This document shows positions 44,879-53,677 of a stretch of 64,000 nt of DNA, piece by piece (positions within the stretch are counted from its first letter, which is position 1; every line of letters starts with the position of its first letter). The stretch covers positions 3,016,001 through 3,080,000 of the forward strand of contig NZ_CP024199.1 in NCBI RefSeq assembly GCF_002844375.1, given 5' to 3'. The notes under the pieces are model-generated. The model saw only the letters and a program-made list of their open reading frames with translations, ran no database searches and was not told the origin of the DNA. A program made the translations under genes and the position numbers. Source of the stretch: Thalassospira marina. Its GTDB lineage: Bacteria > Pseudomonadota > Alphaproteobacteria > Rhodospirillales > Thalassospiraceae.

Positions 44879-46435
44879 TTAGCGCCAGAATGGTTTTTGC
44901 TTGTCGAACGCCTTCCAGGCATCGGCAATGCCCTGCAGGCGGTAATCGGCACGCGCACCATACCAGCCAGCAATGCGGCCCACACCAACCATGCCCTGTT
45001 TGCCCAGGGTGGATTGCAAAACAGCCAGCCTGCTTTCAGCAACGGCGGCGTCATTCAACTGACCCAGAATATCCTGCAATTCGGCAAGGCTGCTGCGGAA
45101 TTTGCGAACCGATTTACCACCGTAAATTTCATAGAAGAAATCGCAGGCATAACGCATCTGTTTTACATCCAGCCGCCAGGCATGCAGCCCGGCAATGCTA
45201 AGCTCGGTAACCTTGCTGCCGCGTTTGGCCATGCGTTTGCGTGCTTTTTCCAGCAGCGGTTCGGCCAGTTCACCAATCGGGGCGGACATGGCCCGCATTT
45301 GTGCCGCACTTGCCCCCGATGCCCAGCGCGAATAGCTTGCCCATGCGCCCAACAACAGGCAAAGCTGCTGGTAATCGGATGATTCCAGCATCGCAAATGC
45401 CGCCTTCAGGGCGTGCGCACGCTGGCCCGATGCCGCCTTGCGCAATTCGGCATTGGGGCCGTTTTCGCCTTTGTCGGGAAAACGCTGTTCAATGGCTGGC
45501 AGGGTTTCCCCCAAAAACACATCCCAATCCCGCAGGGCATCAAGGCCCTTGGTGCAGGATTTCAGCAGGCGGCGAATCAGCACTGACTCGCCCGCTGGCA
45601 GGTTATGACGAAACAGGTTAAAGGCCACACGCAGGCGGCGCATGCCAATGCGCATCTGATGGCAGCCTTCCGGGTGCAAATCGCGGCGCACACAAATTTC
45701 GTTGCCCAAAATCATCGTCAGACCCTGGGCGATCACGGCACGAAAGGCTTCTTCCGCGCTCATCCCCTCATGCAGGCCCACCGGGTCTGCCTTGTAAAAT
45801 GTTGGCTGTTCATCAAAATAAAGGGCGCGCCCGCGCGATGCCTTGGACCGCAGGCTCAGGTAAAGGGGCACCGTTCGCTGTAATTCAAGCGCCAGGTCAA
45901 ACAGGGTTGCCGGGTGGCCTTCTTTTAGTTCCAGTTCGACCTCGGAAATGGGGGCTTCGCGGTCGCCCGCACGCACCACGCCCTGATCAATGGCAAGTTC
46001 CATCACCGCATCGCGATAGCCAAGGTCAACGCTGGCGCGCGACAGGTCGGTTTCAAAAATGCGGTCGATCTTTTTGTTCTTTGCCAGCTTGTCGAGCAAC
46101 GCCAGCACATCGGCATCGGTGAATTTGGCCAGATCAAGTTCACCATTTTCCAGCTCGACCGTCCATTCCTGGCGTTCTGGCAGGGCTGCGCGCAATCCGT
46201 TCGATGCCTTAACCGTCTGTTCCCAGCCCGTAGCACCCTTTTTGCGCACACGAATGGCCAGCCCCTTGCGTGACAGGGCCAGTTTCGGCGTATCGTAATA
46301 GATGGAAACAAGCTGCGTGGTGGTCAGGCGGCGGCCTTCTTTCACTTCACGCAGAACAGGAGCCTGTTTAAGACGATTCACATGTTTCGGATCGATCCGC
46401 ATTTTGAGTTCGATCTCGATCTGTTTCTCCGCCAT
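44879..46435 (-). CDS. CYTH and CHAD domain protein
   Basis: 518 residues from the ATG at 46435 (AGGAA seven bases upstream). The CYTH triphosphate-tunnel domain is N-terminal (about 1-200) with the ExExK motif (IEIELKMRI) and further charged strands such as LAIRVRKKG. The CHAD helical domain follows (about 215-515), with conserved His and Arg in CHQMRIGMRRLRVAFNLFR. Such proteins hydrolyse tripolyphosphate or bind polyphosphate granules. No ppk or transporter gene is next to it. Confidence 0.93.
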   Translation of the reverse strand: MAEKQIEIELKMRIDPKHVNRLKQAPVLREVKEGRRLTTTQLVSIYYDTPKLALSRKGLAIRVRKKGATGWEQTVKASNGLRAALPERQEWTVELENGELDLAKFTDADVLALLDKLAKNKKIDRIFETDLSRASVDLGYRDAVMELAIDQGVVRAGDREAPISEVELELKEGHPATLFDLALELQRTVPLYLSLRSKASRGRALYFDEQPTFYKADPVGLHEGMSAEEAFRAVIAQGLTMILGNEICVRRDLHPEGCHQMRIGMRRLRVAFNLFRHNLPAGESVLIRRLLKSCTKGLDALRDWDVFLGETLPAIEQRFPDKGENGPNAELRKAASGQRAHALKAAFAMLESSDYQQLCLLLGAWASYSRWASGASAAQMRAMSAPIGELAEPLLEKARKRMAKRGSKVTELSIAGLHAWRLDVKQMRYACDFFYEIYGGKSVRKFRSSLAELQDILGQLNDAAVAESRLAVLQSTLGKQGMVGVGRIAGWYGARADYRLQGIADAWKAFDKQKPFWR

Positions 46436-46852
46436 GCCGGTTCCTTCTGTATCATTCTGTCTCATCAGGTGCCAAAAATACACCACCTGAAGGTAGTTCT
46501 ATCGTGAAACATATTTCAGCAATTTGAAATGATGTCGCTCAAGCGCATGTCATTTACTGGTAATATTCCTGTAAAAATCAGGCTAGACGCCGGAAATGCA
46601 AGTATTTTTACCGATACCATCATCGGTCGCAATTCCCATGTTCATTTGAATGCACATAGGCGCAAAGCCATGTTCAAACCGACACGACTCTAAAAGGTTT
46701 CGCGCATTTGGCTGGGACTTGCCGAAATTCCGGCTATCACAAATCGGATAATGCGCCGTCAGGGTCTGACGGATTCTTGCAAGACCGGGAAAGCGGGCGG
46801 TGCGACGGACATAAAAGCAAATGGCGTTTGCCAGCGCCCTGAAAAAAGGCAC
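46436..46852. other. non-coding stretch downstream of tRNA-Phe
   Basis: About 400 AT-richer bases between the CYTH/CHAD gene and the tRNA terminator. An 89-codon frame on the minus strand (46583-46852) has no good start signal or recognisable motif and runs into the terminator arm. No integrase remnant or repeat of the tRNA 3' end was seen. Confidence 0.45.
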
Positions 46853-46877
46853 AAAAAAACCTGGCCGAAGCCAGGTT
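46853..46877 (-). terminator. rho-independent terminator of tRNA-Phe
   Basis: On the minus strand AACCTGGC, TTCG tetraloop, GCCAGGTT and a run of T. Sits 17 bases after the tRNA 3' end. Confidence 0.92.
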
Positions 46878-46893
46878 CTTTTTGAAGTTCAAG

Positions 46894-46969
46894 TGGTGCC
46901 CGGAGGCGGATTCGAACCACCGACACGCGGATTTTCAGTCCACTGCTCTACCAACTGAGCTATCCGGGC
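46894..46969 (-). tRNA. tRNA-Phe (anticodon GAA)
   Basis: A 76-base cloverleaf with encoded CCA. Acceptor GCCCGGA/TCCGGGC, D-loop AGTTGGTAGA, anticodon loop CTGAAAA (GAA at 46934-46936), T-arm GGTTCGAATCC. It is downstream of yacG on the same strand. Confidence 0.98.
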
Positions 46970-47073
46970 AACCTTGAAGCATTTCCGTTTCCGGAAGCGT
47001 TCCCTGCGGAACGAGCGGGGTTATACAAGCTGGCTTTCACCTTGTCCAGCCTGTTTTCGCATTTTTTTTGAAC

Positions 47074-47292
47074 TTAAAATTCGTCTTCATCTTCAAGGTC
47101 TTCAAGATACTCTGGCGGCTCGGTCGCGGGCACGGCATAGCTGGCGTTCAACCACTTGCCCAAATCCAGATCAGCACAGCGTTTCGAGCAGAAAGGCTTG
47201 TATTTCTCGACCACTGGCGCACCGCACATCGCGCATTCCGTGGTGCTGCCATGTGCCGTTCCCTTGGCCGATGCGCTGGGTTTACTGGCCAT
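47074..47292 (-). CDS. yacG: DNA gyrase inhibitor YacG
   Basis: 72 residues with the four-cysteine zinc site of the family (CAMCGAPV, then FCSKRCADLDLGKWL) and an acidic C-terminus (EDLEDEDEF). YacG binds GyrB and blocks DNA binding by gyrase. It begins four bases after the rng stop and is probably cotranscribed with maf and rng. Confidence 0.93.
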   Translation of the reverse strand: MASKPSASAKGTAHGSTTECAMCGAPVVEKYKPFCSKRCADLDLGKWLNASYAVPATEPPEYLEDLEDEDEF

Positions 47293-47295
47293 TAT

Positions 47296-48717
47296 TCAGT
47301 CCCTTTCAATCACATATTCATGGCGCGCCAATGCCATATCGGCCACGCATTGCGGTGCACGGCCAAAAATTTCGCCCAGAATTCGGCGAAAATTTTCGCG
47401 ATTACCACATAATTCCAAAATATCGGGATGCAATCTTACCCGCGTTGCCCCCACTGGCCTTTGGCGCATTTCCGTGGCAATCCCGCGCAAAACGGCGTTT
47501 CCTGCCGCTTCACGGCCCCACCGGCGCATATTTTCAGACGAATCGCCTTTCGCATCGTCAAATATCAACGATGCCAAATCGGCCCCGCTGCGCTGGCGGC
47601 TAAATTCATACAGGCCCAGCCGGGTAAAACCGCCAACTTGCACAGCCCCATCAATTTCGGCGGCGAATCCCTGTTTGATGGCTGCCTCAAAAGAATCGCG
47701 TGCCGCCCGGCCCGGCATACGGATGGGGTCAATCACCACCAGCCCGCCGATATTGCGCAATTTTATCTGATGCACAATTTCCGCGGCTGCCGCCAAATTT
47801 ACATCCTGGTTTCGCCGCGCGGCATTTTGCCCCGCCTGTGCGCCCCCTGCATTCACATCAATGGCACATAATGCCGTTGTCGCCTCGATCGATATCCATC
47901 CACCACCAGGCAGGACAACACGGGTTGCCAGGGCTTCATCAAGTGCGGCCTCAACGCCCTCGGCCTCAAATAACAGCGAATCGCCTTTATGAGGCTTCAG
48001 GGCATCATCACGCGCGCCAAGGGCACGCACCAGACCACGCAGGCGAATATATTCCGACATGCCATCGACAATGCAGGCCTCGCCCGCCAGAACGTGGCGT
48101 TCAATCACCTGATCAACATCTGACAGGGCCTGAAACACCCGTATCGGCCGCGATGCATTTTTTTGCGCTGCCAGCGCCTTTTGCCAAATGCCGGCAAGCC
48201 GGGAAAATTCCCCGCGCAGGGCATCATCATCCCAACCGGCTGCTGATGTACGCAGGGTGATGCTTTCGCCCTGCTGCGTCAGTGCCTTTAATGTATGGGC
48301 AAGATGGTCGCGTGTTTCAGGATCGCTGATTTTGCGGGGAATATCGATGATGCCGCCAGAGGGGCGAAAAATCATTCCCACCCCTTCTATGGCGATACGC
48401 CCGGTCAGTTTCGGGCCTTTATCATCAAATCCAAGGCGTGATACCTGGACAATCACCCATTGGCCTTCGTGAAGCGGGCCATCGATACGGTCCAGCGGCA
48501 ACAGGCCATCATCGCAGCCATCAAGCACCACCATGGCCGCAGCCATTTCCGGCATTACCCGCGATATACGGCCAATATGGATGTCAAACCGGCGCGGTCC
48601 ACCGCGATCAAACCAGATACGGCTGACGCGGTCATTTTCCAGCAGGGCGATCCGGCGTTCATCGGCCACCGCATCAATCAGCAAAAGCCTTTCGCCATCG
48701 TCCCCCTGCGCGCGCAT
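47296..48717 (-). CDS. rng: ribonuclease E/G family protein
   Basis: 473 residues, RNase G size, with no long C-terminal degradosome scaffold. The catalytic DNase I-like part holds both metal-binding Asp residues (ALCAIDVNAG and GGLVVIDPIRM). The N-terminal S1-like region (HIGRISRVMPEMAAAMVVLD) is shorter and more divergent than in RNase E. A separate RNase E would be expected elsewhere in the genome. It starts just after maf ends and precedes yacG. Confidence 0.87.
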   Translation of the reverse strand: MRAQGDDGERLLLIDAVADERRIALLENDRVSRIWFDRGGPRRFDIHIGRISRVMPEMAAAMVVLDGCDDGLLPLDRIDGPLHEGQWVIVQVSRLGFDDKGPKLTGRIAIEGVGMIFRPSGGIIDIPRKISDPETRDHLAHTLKALTQQGESITLRTSAAGWDDDALRGEFSRLAGIWQKALAAQKNASRPIRVFQALSDVDQVIERHVLAGEACIVDGMSEYIRLRGLVRALGARDDALKPHKGDSLLFEAEGVEAALDEALATRVVLPGGGWISIEATTALCAIDVNAGGAQAGQNAARRNQDVNLAAAAEIVHQIKLRNIGGLVVIDPIRMPGRAARDSFEAAIKQGFAAEIDGAVQVGGFTRLGLYEFSRQRSGADLASLIFDDAKGDSSENMRRWGREAAGNAVLRGIATEMRQRPVGATRVRLHPDILELCGNRENFRRILGEIFGRAPQCVADMALARHEYVIERD

Positions 48718-48719
48718 TT

Positions 48720-49316
48720 TTATCCTGCCTCCGGGAAATATCCCAACCCGCGCAACAGCGCATCGGTATCATAAAGCGACAGGCCAACCACATTGCTGTA
48801 TGACCCTGAAATCTGGCGGATAAACACCGCTGCCAGCCCCTGGATGCCATAGGCGCCTGCTTTGCCCTGCCATTCATCACTGGCAAGGTAACGGCGAATA
48901 TCACCTTCATTAAGGCTGCGGAAAATAACCTGCGTTTCAACTACACGGGACCGCAGGGTGCCATCGGGCGCAATCACGCAGATACCGCCATAAACACGGT
49001 GGCGGCGACCTGACAGCATGCCAAGAAATTTGCGTGCTTCAGCGGCGTCTTCGGGTTTGCCCAATGCACGCTGGCCGCAGGCAACAACCGTATCGGCCGC
49101 CAGCACATAGGCACCATCATGACCATCTGCCACGGCCTTGGCTTTTTCCTCGGCAAGGCGAAGGGCCAGGCGGCGCGGGCTTTCGTCTTTTAACGGTGTT
49201 TCATCAATATCGGCTGGCGCAATGGCGGCTGGCGTAATGCCAATCTGGGTCAAAAGTTCTACCCGCCGCGGCGAGGCCGACGCCAGAACAAGCTTGGATG
49301 AAACATGCGAAGACAA
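48720..49316 (-). CDS. maf: Maf family nucleotide pyrophosphatase
   Basis: Hydrolyses non-canonical or methylated nucleoside triphosphates. The conserved N-terminus SSKLVLASASPRRVELL and the Maf motifs (VLAADTVVACG, LSGRRHRVYGGICVI, YGIQGLAAVFI) are present. A TTG at 49316 with GGGAG upstream gives 198 residues, the normal length. An ATG at 49358 would add 14 residues and is the main alternative. Confidence 0.92.
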   Translation of the reverse strand: MSSHVSSKLVLASASPRRVELLTQIGITPAAIAPADIDETPLKDESPRRLALRLAEEKAKAVADGHDGAYVLAADTVVACGQRALGKPEDAAEARKFLGMLSGRRHRVYGGICVIAPDGTLRSRVVETQVIFRSLNEGDIRRYLASDEWQGKAGAYGIQGLAAVFIRQISGSYSNVVGLSLYDTDALLRGLGYFPEAG

Positions 49317-49574
49317 ATGACGGCTCCCGATTTGCAAAACAGACGTGACGCGCACCATAGCAGGACATGCCTGGCGACAAAACGCCGATTGCCCTGTTTG
49401 GCAATGGCAGCCTTGTCGCAAAATCTGCCCCAAAACAGACAAATGCCGCCAGATCAGGGATCATGCGGCATTGCGTCAGCTCACGCAGGGAAAATATCGC
49501 GATTTGCAGGGTATCTCGCACCCAAAACCGCCTTTACATCAAAGGCGGCGACAAACCGGAATATCAACTGCGGA

Positions 49575-49793
49575 TTATTTAAAGCGGAAAGTGATCCGAC
49601 CTTTGGTCAAATCATACGGCGTCATTTCAACGCTGACGCGGTCACCCGCAAGAACGCGAATACGGTTTTTCCGCATCTTGCCCGAAGTATGGGCGAGAAT
49701 TTCGTGGTCATTGTCCAGCTTCACGCGGAACATCGCGTTGGGCAGAAGTTCTGTAACTGTGCCCTGAAACTCGATAACGTCTTCTTTAGCCAT
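49575..49793 (-). CDS. infA: translation initiation factor IF-1
   Basis: 72 residues, the exact family size: MAKEDVIEFQGTVTELLPNA and the OB-fold (MFRVKLDNDHEILAHTSGKM). TAGGAG lies just before the ATG at 49793. It binds the ribosomal A site during initiation. It heads the maf-rng-yacG-tRNA-Phe string on the minus strand. Confidence 0.98.
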   Translation of the reverse strand: MAKEDVIEFQGTVTELLPNAMFRVKLDNDHEILAHTSGKMRKNRIRVLAGDRVSVEMTPYDLTKGRITFRFK

Positions 49794-49993
49794 GTGACTC
49801 CTAAACTTTCGTGCTGCAACACCAACGACCGGTTGGCGCAAACTGCGCTGTTCACGCGAAAAGGTCAAGCCCTTTCGCATGTCGCACAGTGCGCCCCGGC
49901 AATGCGGTACGTGCATGTTTCACCCAATATAGGTAGCATAAGGTAACACCGCCACCCCTATCGCCCAAATCGCCGCCAGATACAGGATCGTGC

Positions 49994-50524
49994 ATGAAAA
50001 AGGTTCTAACCCCTGACCAGTTCCCAAAAATTCGCCCCGCAACCGCCCAGGACGTTGGTCATATGCATGCCATGCTGCGCGAAATTGCACGGGTAACCGA
50101 CAGCCTTGATAAATTTACCAGCACCAAAGAAGACATTCTGCGCGACGGATTTGGCGATATTCCGGCCTTTCATGCCCTGATTGGCGAAACGAACGAGGGC
50201 ATGCCCCTTGCCATGTGCCTGTATTTTGACAGCTATTCCACCTTTCGTGGCAAGGCTGGCATTTATATCCAGGATTTATATGTGGATTCGTCGCTGCGCG
50301 GCGGCGGGTTTGCCCGTTATCTGTTTTCCCATGTCGCCGCCCACGCCAGACGCACCAACCGGCATTATATCCGCCTGTCTGTTGATGCCGAAAACATGAC
50401 CGGGCAAAAATTCTATCGCAAAATCGGCATGAAACCCGCTGTCAGCGAACGCATTTTCGTGCTTGATGGCCCGGCCCTTGCCACACTGGCCGCCGAAGTC
50501 GACCTGATGGAAGAACAGGGCTGA
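49994..50524 (+). CDS. GNAT family N-acetyltransferase
   Basis: 176 residues. The acetyl-CoA-binding region is IQDLYVDSSLRGGGFARYLF (motif A, a variant of R/Q-x-x-G-x-G/A). The C-terminal SVDAENMTGQKFYRKIGMK is also typical. The closest general type is the diamine/thialysine acetyltransferase-like group, but the substrate is not certain. It lies on the opposite strand inside an otherwise minus-strand conserved string. Confidence 0.88.
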   Translation: MKKVLTPDQFPKIRPATAQDVGHMHAMLREIARVTDSLDKFTSTKEDILRDGFGDIPAFHALIGETNEGMPLAMCLYFDSYSTFRGKAGIYIQDLYVDSSLRGGGFARYLFSHVAAHARRTNRHYIRLSVDAENMTGQKFYRKIGMKPAVSERIFVLDGPALATLAAEVDLMEEQG

Positions 50525-50605
50525 TCAAAAGACGGGGCCAATGGCGCAAAGAAATGCTTCATCAGCCCTGCCCGGGCAAACCGGTGATCAGGAAAATTCC
50601 GGAAT

Positions 50606-51052
50606 TTAAAATGTAGGTGCCGGGGCCAGCGGAAAGCGTTCAAGAATGCGTTTTTTAAGCTGGTCACGCACCTGGCGATAGGCCTCGAGCCGGGTTTCGC
50701 GCGTGCCTTCAATCAGGGTGGCGTCAAAGGTATTCCAGAATTCAACGTCACAGGCCATGGTGCGCGTCATTTCAACGGCACGGTGCTGGGCCTCGGGCGA
50801 CAGCGTGACGATCAAATCAAAAAAACCGTCTTCCAGTTCATCAAAGGTTTTGGGTTTATAGCCGGAAATATCAAGGCCTATCTCGTCCATTACGGCAACG
50901 GCAAACCCGTCAAGGTCGCCGGCACGCAGGCCACAGCATTCAACATAAACCCGGTTACCGTGAAAATGCCGCATCAATGTGGCCGCCATAATCGAACGGA
51001 CAGCATTGTAACTGCAGGCAAACAGTACGGCACCGGGAATATCCTGCGCCAC
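50606..51052 (-). CDS. low-molecular-weight phosphotyrosine phosphatase / arsenate reductase-like protein
   Basis: 148 residues. The P-loop CX5R reads CSYNAVRS (near residue 13), and a later Asp (WNTFDATLIEG) can serve as general acid. The GTG at 51052 follows the UPF0262 stop by six bases with GAGGG upstream. In alphaproteobacteria this gene is commonly coupled to UPF0262 and hisD. Whether it acts on phosphotyrosine or arsenate cannot be told; no ars genes are near. Confidence 0.86.
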   Translation of the reverse strand: MAQDIPGAVLFACSYNAVRSIMAATLMRHFHGNRVYVECCGLRAGDLDGFAVAVMDEIGLDISGYKPKTFDELEDGFFDLIVTLSPEAQHRAVEMTRTMACDVEFWNTFDATLIEGTRETRLEAYRQVRDQLKKRILERFPLAPAPTF

Positions 51053-51058
51053 TTGCCG

Positions 51059-51547
51059 TTACCCTCGAATATGAAGAACGCAAATCAGGGTAAAAAGCCG
51101 CCGCGCAGTGTTTTCATCAATCACCACCTTTTCTGACAGCAGATCGCGCAATTGTTCAGACCCTTCATTATGCAAACCACGGCGCGCCATATCGATAGTT
51201 TCGATCTGGGCGGCGGATGCCTTTTTGATCGCGTCATAATAGCTTTCGCAGATCATGAAGTAATCTTTCACGATGCGGCGAAACGGTGTTAGCGGCAAAA
51301 CAATGGTGGTCAGGTTTTCGTCATCATTGTCGCCGCGCACATCCATATAGATGCGGTTGTCTTCAATGCGCATATGCACCGAATAGGGGCCGACAAAATC
51401 ACCAACCGGGGCAAAATGGTTTTCTTCCAGAAGATCATAAATCGCCACCGCCTGTTCGTGCTCCACTTCCGGGCGGCGACGGATTTTGTATTTCTGGTCA
51501 AGATATATGCCGGCAATACACTGGTTGTTTACGGCGTCTGCCATCAT
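51059..51547 (-). CDS. UPF0262 family protein
   Basis: 162 residues, a family of unknown function restricted mainly to alphaproteobacteria. Conserved stretches include EVEHEQAVAIYDLLEEN, PYSVHMRIEDNRIYMDVRG and IVKDYFMICESYYDAIKKA. Its start lies 49 bases after the hisD stop, and it probably shares the his transcript. The protein looks soluble. No catalytic motif is evident. Confidence 0.9.
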   Translation of the reverse strand: MMADAVNNQCIAGIYLDQKYKIRRRPEVEHEQAVAIYDLLEENHFAPVGDFVGPYSVHMRIEDNRIYMDVRGDNDDENLTTIVLPLTPFRRIVKDYFMICESYYDAIKKASAAQIETIDMARRGLHNEGSEQLRDLLSEKVVIDENTARRLFTLICVLHIRG

Positions 51548-51596
51548 CTTTTCCCCTATCCCCGGTTGGGTGATGCCATGCTGTGATGCAACAACC

Positions 51597-52892
51597 TTAC
51601 ATGCGGTTGGACCGGATCGCTACAGAAAGTCCATGCGCCTGCAAACCTTCGCTTTGCGCAAGGGCAATTGCAGCCGGGCCAATTTTCGCCAGACTTTCGG
51701 GCGTGCATTTGATCAGCGATGACCGCTTGATGAAATCAAGCACGCCAAGGCCCGATGAAAACCGCGCCGAACGCGCCGTTGGCAACACATGGTTTGGCCC
51801 GGCAACATAATCGCCAATGGCTTCGGGCGTATAACGGCCCAGGAAAATCGCCCCGGCATGGTGGATTTTTTCCGCCAGTGCATCGGGGTCATCGACGGCC
51901 AGTTCAAGATGTTCGGGTGCCAGTCGGTCCACAAGGGCCGGTGCCTGATCGAGATTTTCCACCAGCACAACCGCGCCAAAATCCCGCCAGCTTGCCCCGG
52001 CAATTTCAGCACGCGGCAAGGTTTCCAGGTGGGTATCAATCGCCTTTTGCACGGCATCGGCAAAAGTGGCGTCATCCGTAATCAGGATGGATTGCGCAAC
52101 CGGGTCATGTTCAGCCTGCGACAGCAAATCGGCCGCCACCCAGGACGGGTCATTGCTGCCATCTGCCACCACCAGAATTTCCGACGGACCGGCAATCATA
52201 TCGATGCCGACCTGGCCGAAAACCCGGCGTTTTGCCGCTGCGACAAAGGCATTGCCAGGACCGACAATTTTATCGACCGGACGAATGGTTTCCGTGCCAT
52301 AGGCAAGGGCGGCAACGGCCTGCGCCCCACCAATGCGGTAAATTTCATCCACCCCGGCAATGCGGGCTGCGGCCAGCACCAGCGGATTCATTTTATTATC
52401 CGGTGTTGGCACCACCATCACCAGGCGTTCCACCCCGGCAACCTTAGCCGGGATCGCATTCATCAGCACCGATGACGGATAGGATGCCAGCCCGCCCGGC
52501 ACATAAAGCCCGGCTGCCGTTACCGGCCGCCAGCGCCAGCCAAGCTCGACACCTGTTTCGTCGGTATAACGTTCATCGGCAGGCATCTGCTTTTCGTGAT
52601 AGGCACGAATACGCGTTGCCGCCGTTTTCAGCGACTCCAGCAGCGACGGTTCGATATCGGAAATCGCCAGATCAATTTCTTCACGCGTTACAGCCATGCC
52701 CTGCGCATCAATCGACAGGCGGTCAAAGCGGTTGGTATATTCGACAACGGCCTCGTCCCCGCGTGCACGCACATCGGCAATGATGTCGGCAACGGCGGCG
52801 TCAACATCGGCATCCGATTCCCGCTTCATGCCCAAAAGTTTGACGAAATCTTCCTCAAAGGATGCTTCGGTAATCGACAATTTAATCGGCAT
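51597..52892 (-). CDS. hisD: histidinol dehydrogenase
   Basis: Oxidises histidinol to histidine with two NAD. 431 residues from the ATG at 52892, which has GAGG six bases upstream and overlaps the end of hisG by 11 bases. Conserved blocks include YVPGGLASYPSSVLMNAIPA, ADLLSQAEHDPVAQSIL (Zn and catalytic residues) and GPNHVLPT. The gene is coupled to hisG. Confidence 0.97.
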   Translation of the reverse strand: MPIKLSITEASFEEDFVKLLGMKRESDADVDAAVADIIADVRARGDEAVVEYTNRFDRLSIDAQGMAVTREEIDLAISDIEPSLLESLKTAATRIRAYHEKQMPADERYTDETGVELGWRWRPVTAAGLYVPGGLASYPSSVLMNAIPAKVAGVERLVMVVPTPDNKMNPLVLAAARIAGVDEIYRIGGAQAVAALAYGTETIRPVDKIVGPGNAFVAAAKRRVFGQVGIDMIAGPSEILVVADGSNDPSWVAADLLSQAEHDPVAQSILITDDATFADAVQKAIDTHLETLPRAEIAGASWRDFGAVVLVENLDQAPALVDRLAPEHLELAVDDPDALAEKIHHAGAIFLGRYTPEAIGDYVAGPNHVLPTARSARFSSGLGVLDFIKRSSLIKCTPESLAKIGPAAIALAQSEGLQAHGLSVAIRSNRM

Positions 52893-53544
52893 TGCGCACC
52901 TCGGAGAAACGGTCAATCAAAGGCTGGATTTCGGTCGGGCGGGTTTTAAGGGCCGCACGGTTCACAATCAGGCGCGATGTAATATCGGCAATATGCTCGA
53001 TCTCGCGCAGGCCATTGGCAACAAGGGTATTGCCCGTTGATACAAGGTCAACAATACGGCGGCACAGGCCCAGCGTCGGGGCCAGTTCCATCGCGCCATT
53101 CAGCTTGATGCATTCGGCCTGGACCCCACGTGCGGCAAAATGGTTGCGCGTGACGTTGGGGTATTTGGTGGCAACCCGCACATGCGACCAGCGCGACGGA
53201 TCATCGCCTTCGATCATGTCTTCGGGCTCGGCCACTGCCAGGCGGCAATAACCAATACCCAGATCCAGCGGCGCATAAATTTCGGAATAATCAAATTCCA
53301 TCAGCACATCATTGCCGCACACCCCGATATGGGCTGCGCCAAAGGCAACAAAGGTCGCAACGTCAAAGCTGCGCACACGAATGATATCGATATTCGGATG
53401 GTTGGTGGCAAAGCGTAACGCACGGGATTTCGAATCATCAAATGCGGCTTCAGGCTCGATGCCTGCGGCCCGCACCAGGGGCATTACCTCGTCAAGAATG
53501 CGTCCCTTTGGCAGGGCCAGCACCAGCTTTGCGTCGTCAGTCAT
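52882..53544 (-). CDS. hisG: ATP phosphoribosyltransferase, short form
   Basis: First step of histidine synthesis. 220 residues: LVLALPKGRILDEVMPLV at the N-terminus and the PRPP-binding DLVSTGNTLVANGL near residue 165. This short form lacks the C-terminal ACT-like domain, so it should need a HisZ regulatory subunit, which is not in the window. ATG at 53544 is preferred over the adjacent TTG. Confidence 0.96.
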   Translation of the reverse strand: MTDDAKLVLALPKGRILDEVMPLVRAAGIEPEAAFDDSKSRALRFATNHPNIDIIRVRSFDVATFVAFGAAHIGVCGNDVLMEFDYSEIYAPLDLGIGYCRLAVAEPEDMIEGDDPSRWSHVRVATKYPNVTRNHFAARGVQAECIKLNGAMELAPTLGLCRRIVDLVSTGNTLVANGLREIEHIADITSRLIVNRAALKTRPTEIQPLIDRFSEVRNAD

Positions 53545-53627
53545 CAATCAGTCGCCTTGCGCTTTGTTGTCTTTCTGCGGCCTGCCATCCCAATCAGGCA
53601 GGCGCAATCAATATTCGCATCCAAAGG

Positions 53628-53653
53628 TGCCCGCCCATTATGCAGGACGGGCA
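53628..53653 (-). terminator. possible terminator between murA and hisG
   Basis: A nine-base stem with one G-T pair (53628-53636, 53645-53653). The tail on the minus strand is only CACCTTTGG, so activity is uncertain. Confidence 0.4.
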
Positions 53654-53677
53654 TTTATCAGTGGTGGCCGCGCAAAA

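Noticed and set aside
46583..46852. 89-codon frame downstream of tRNA-Phe
   Set aside because: No ribosome site, no motif, and it begins inside the tRNA terminator region. Treated as non-coding.
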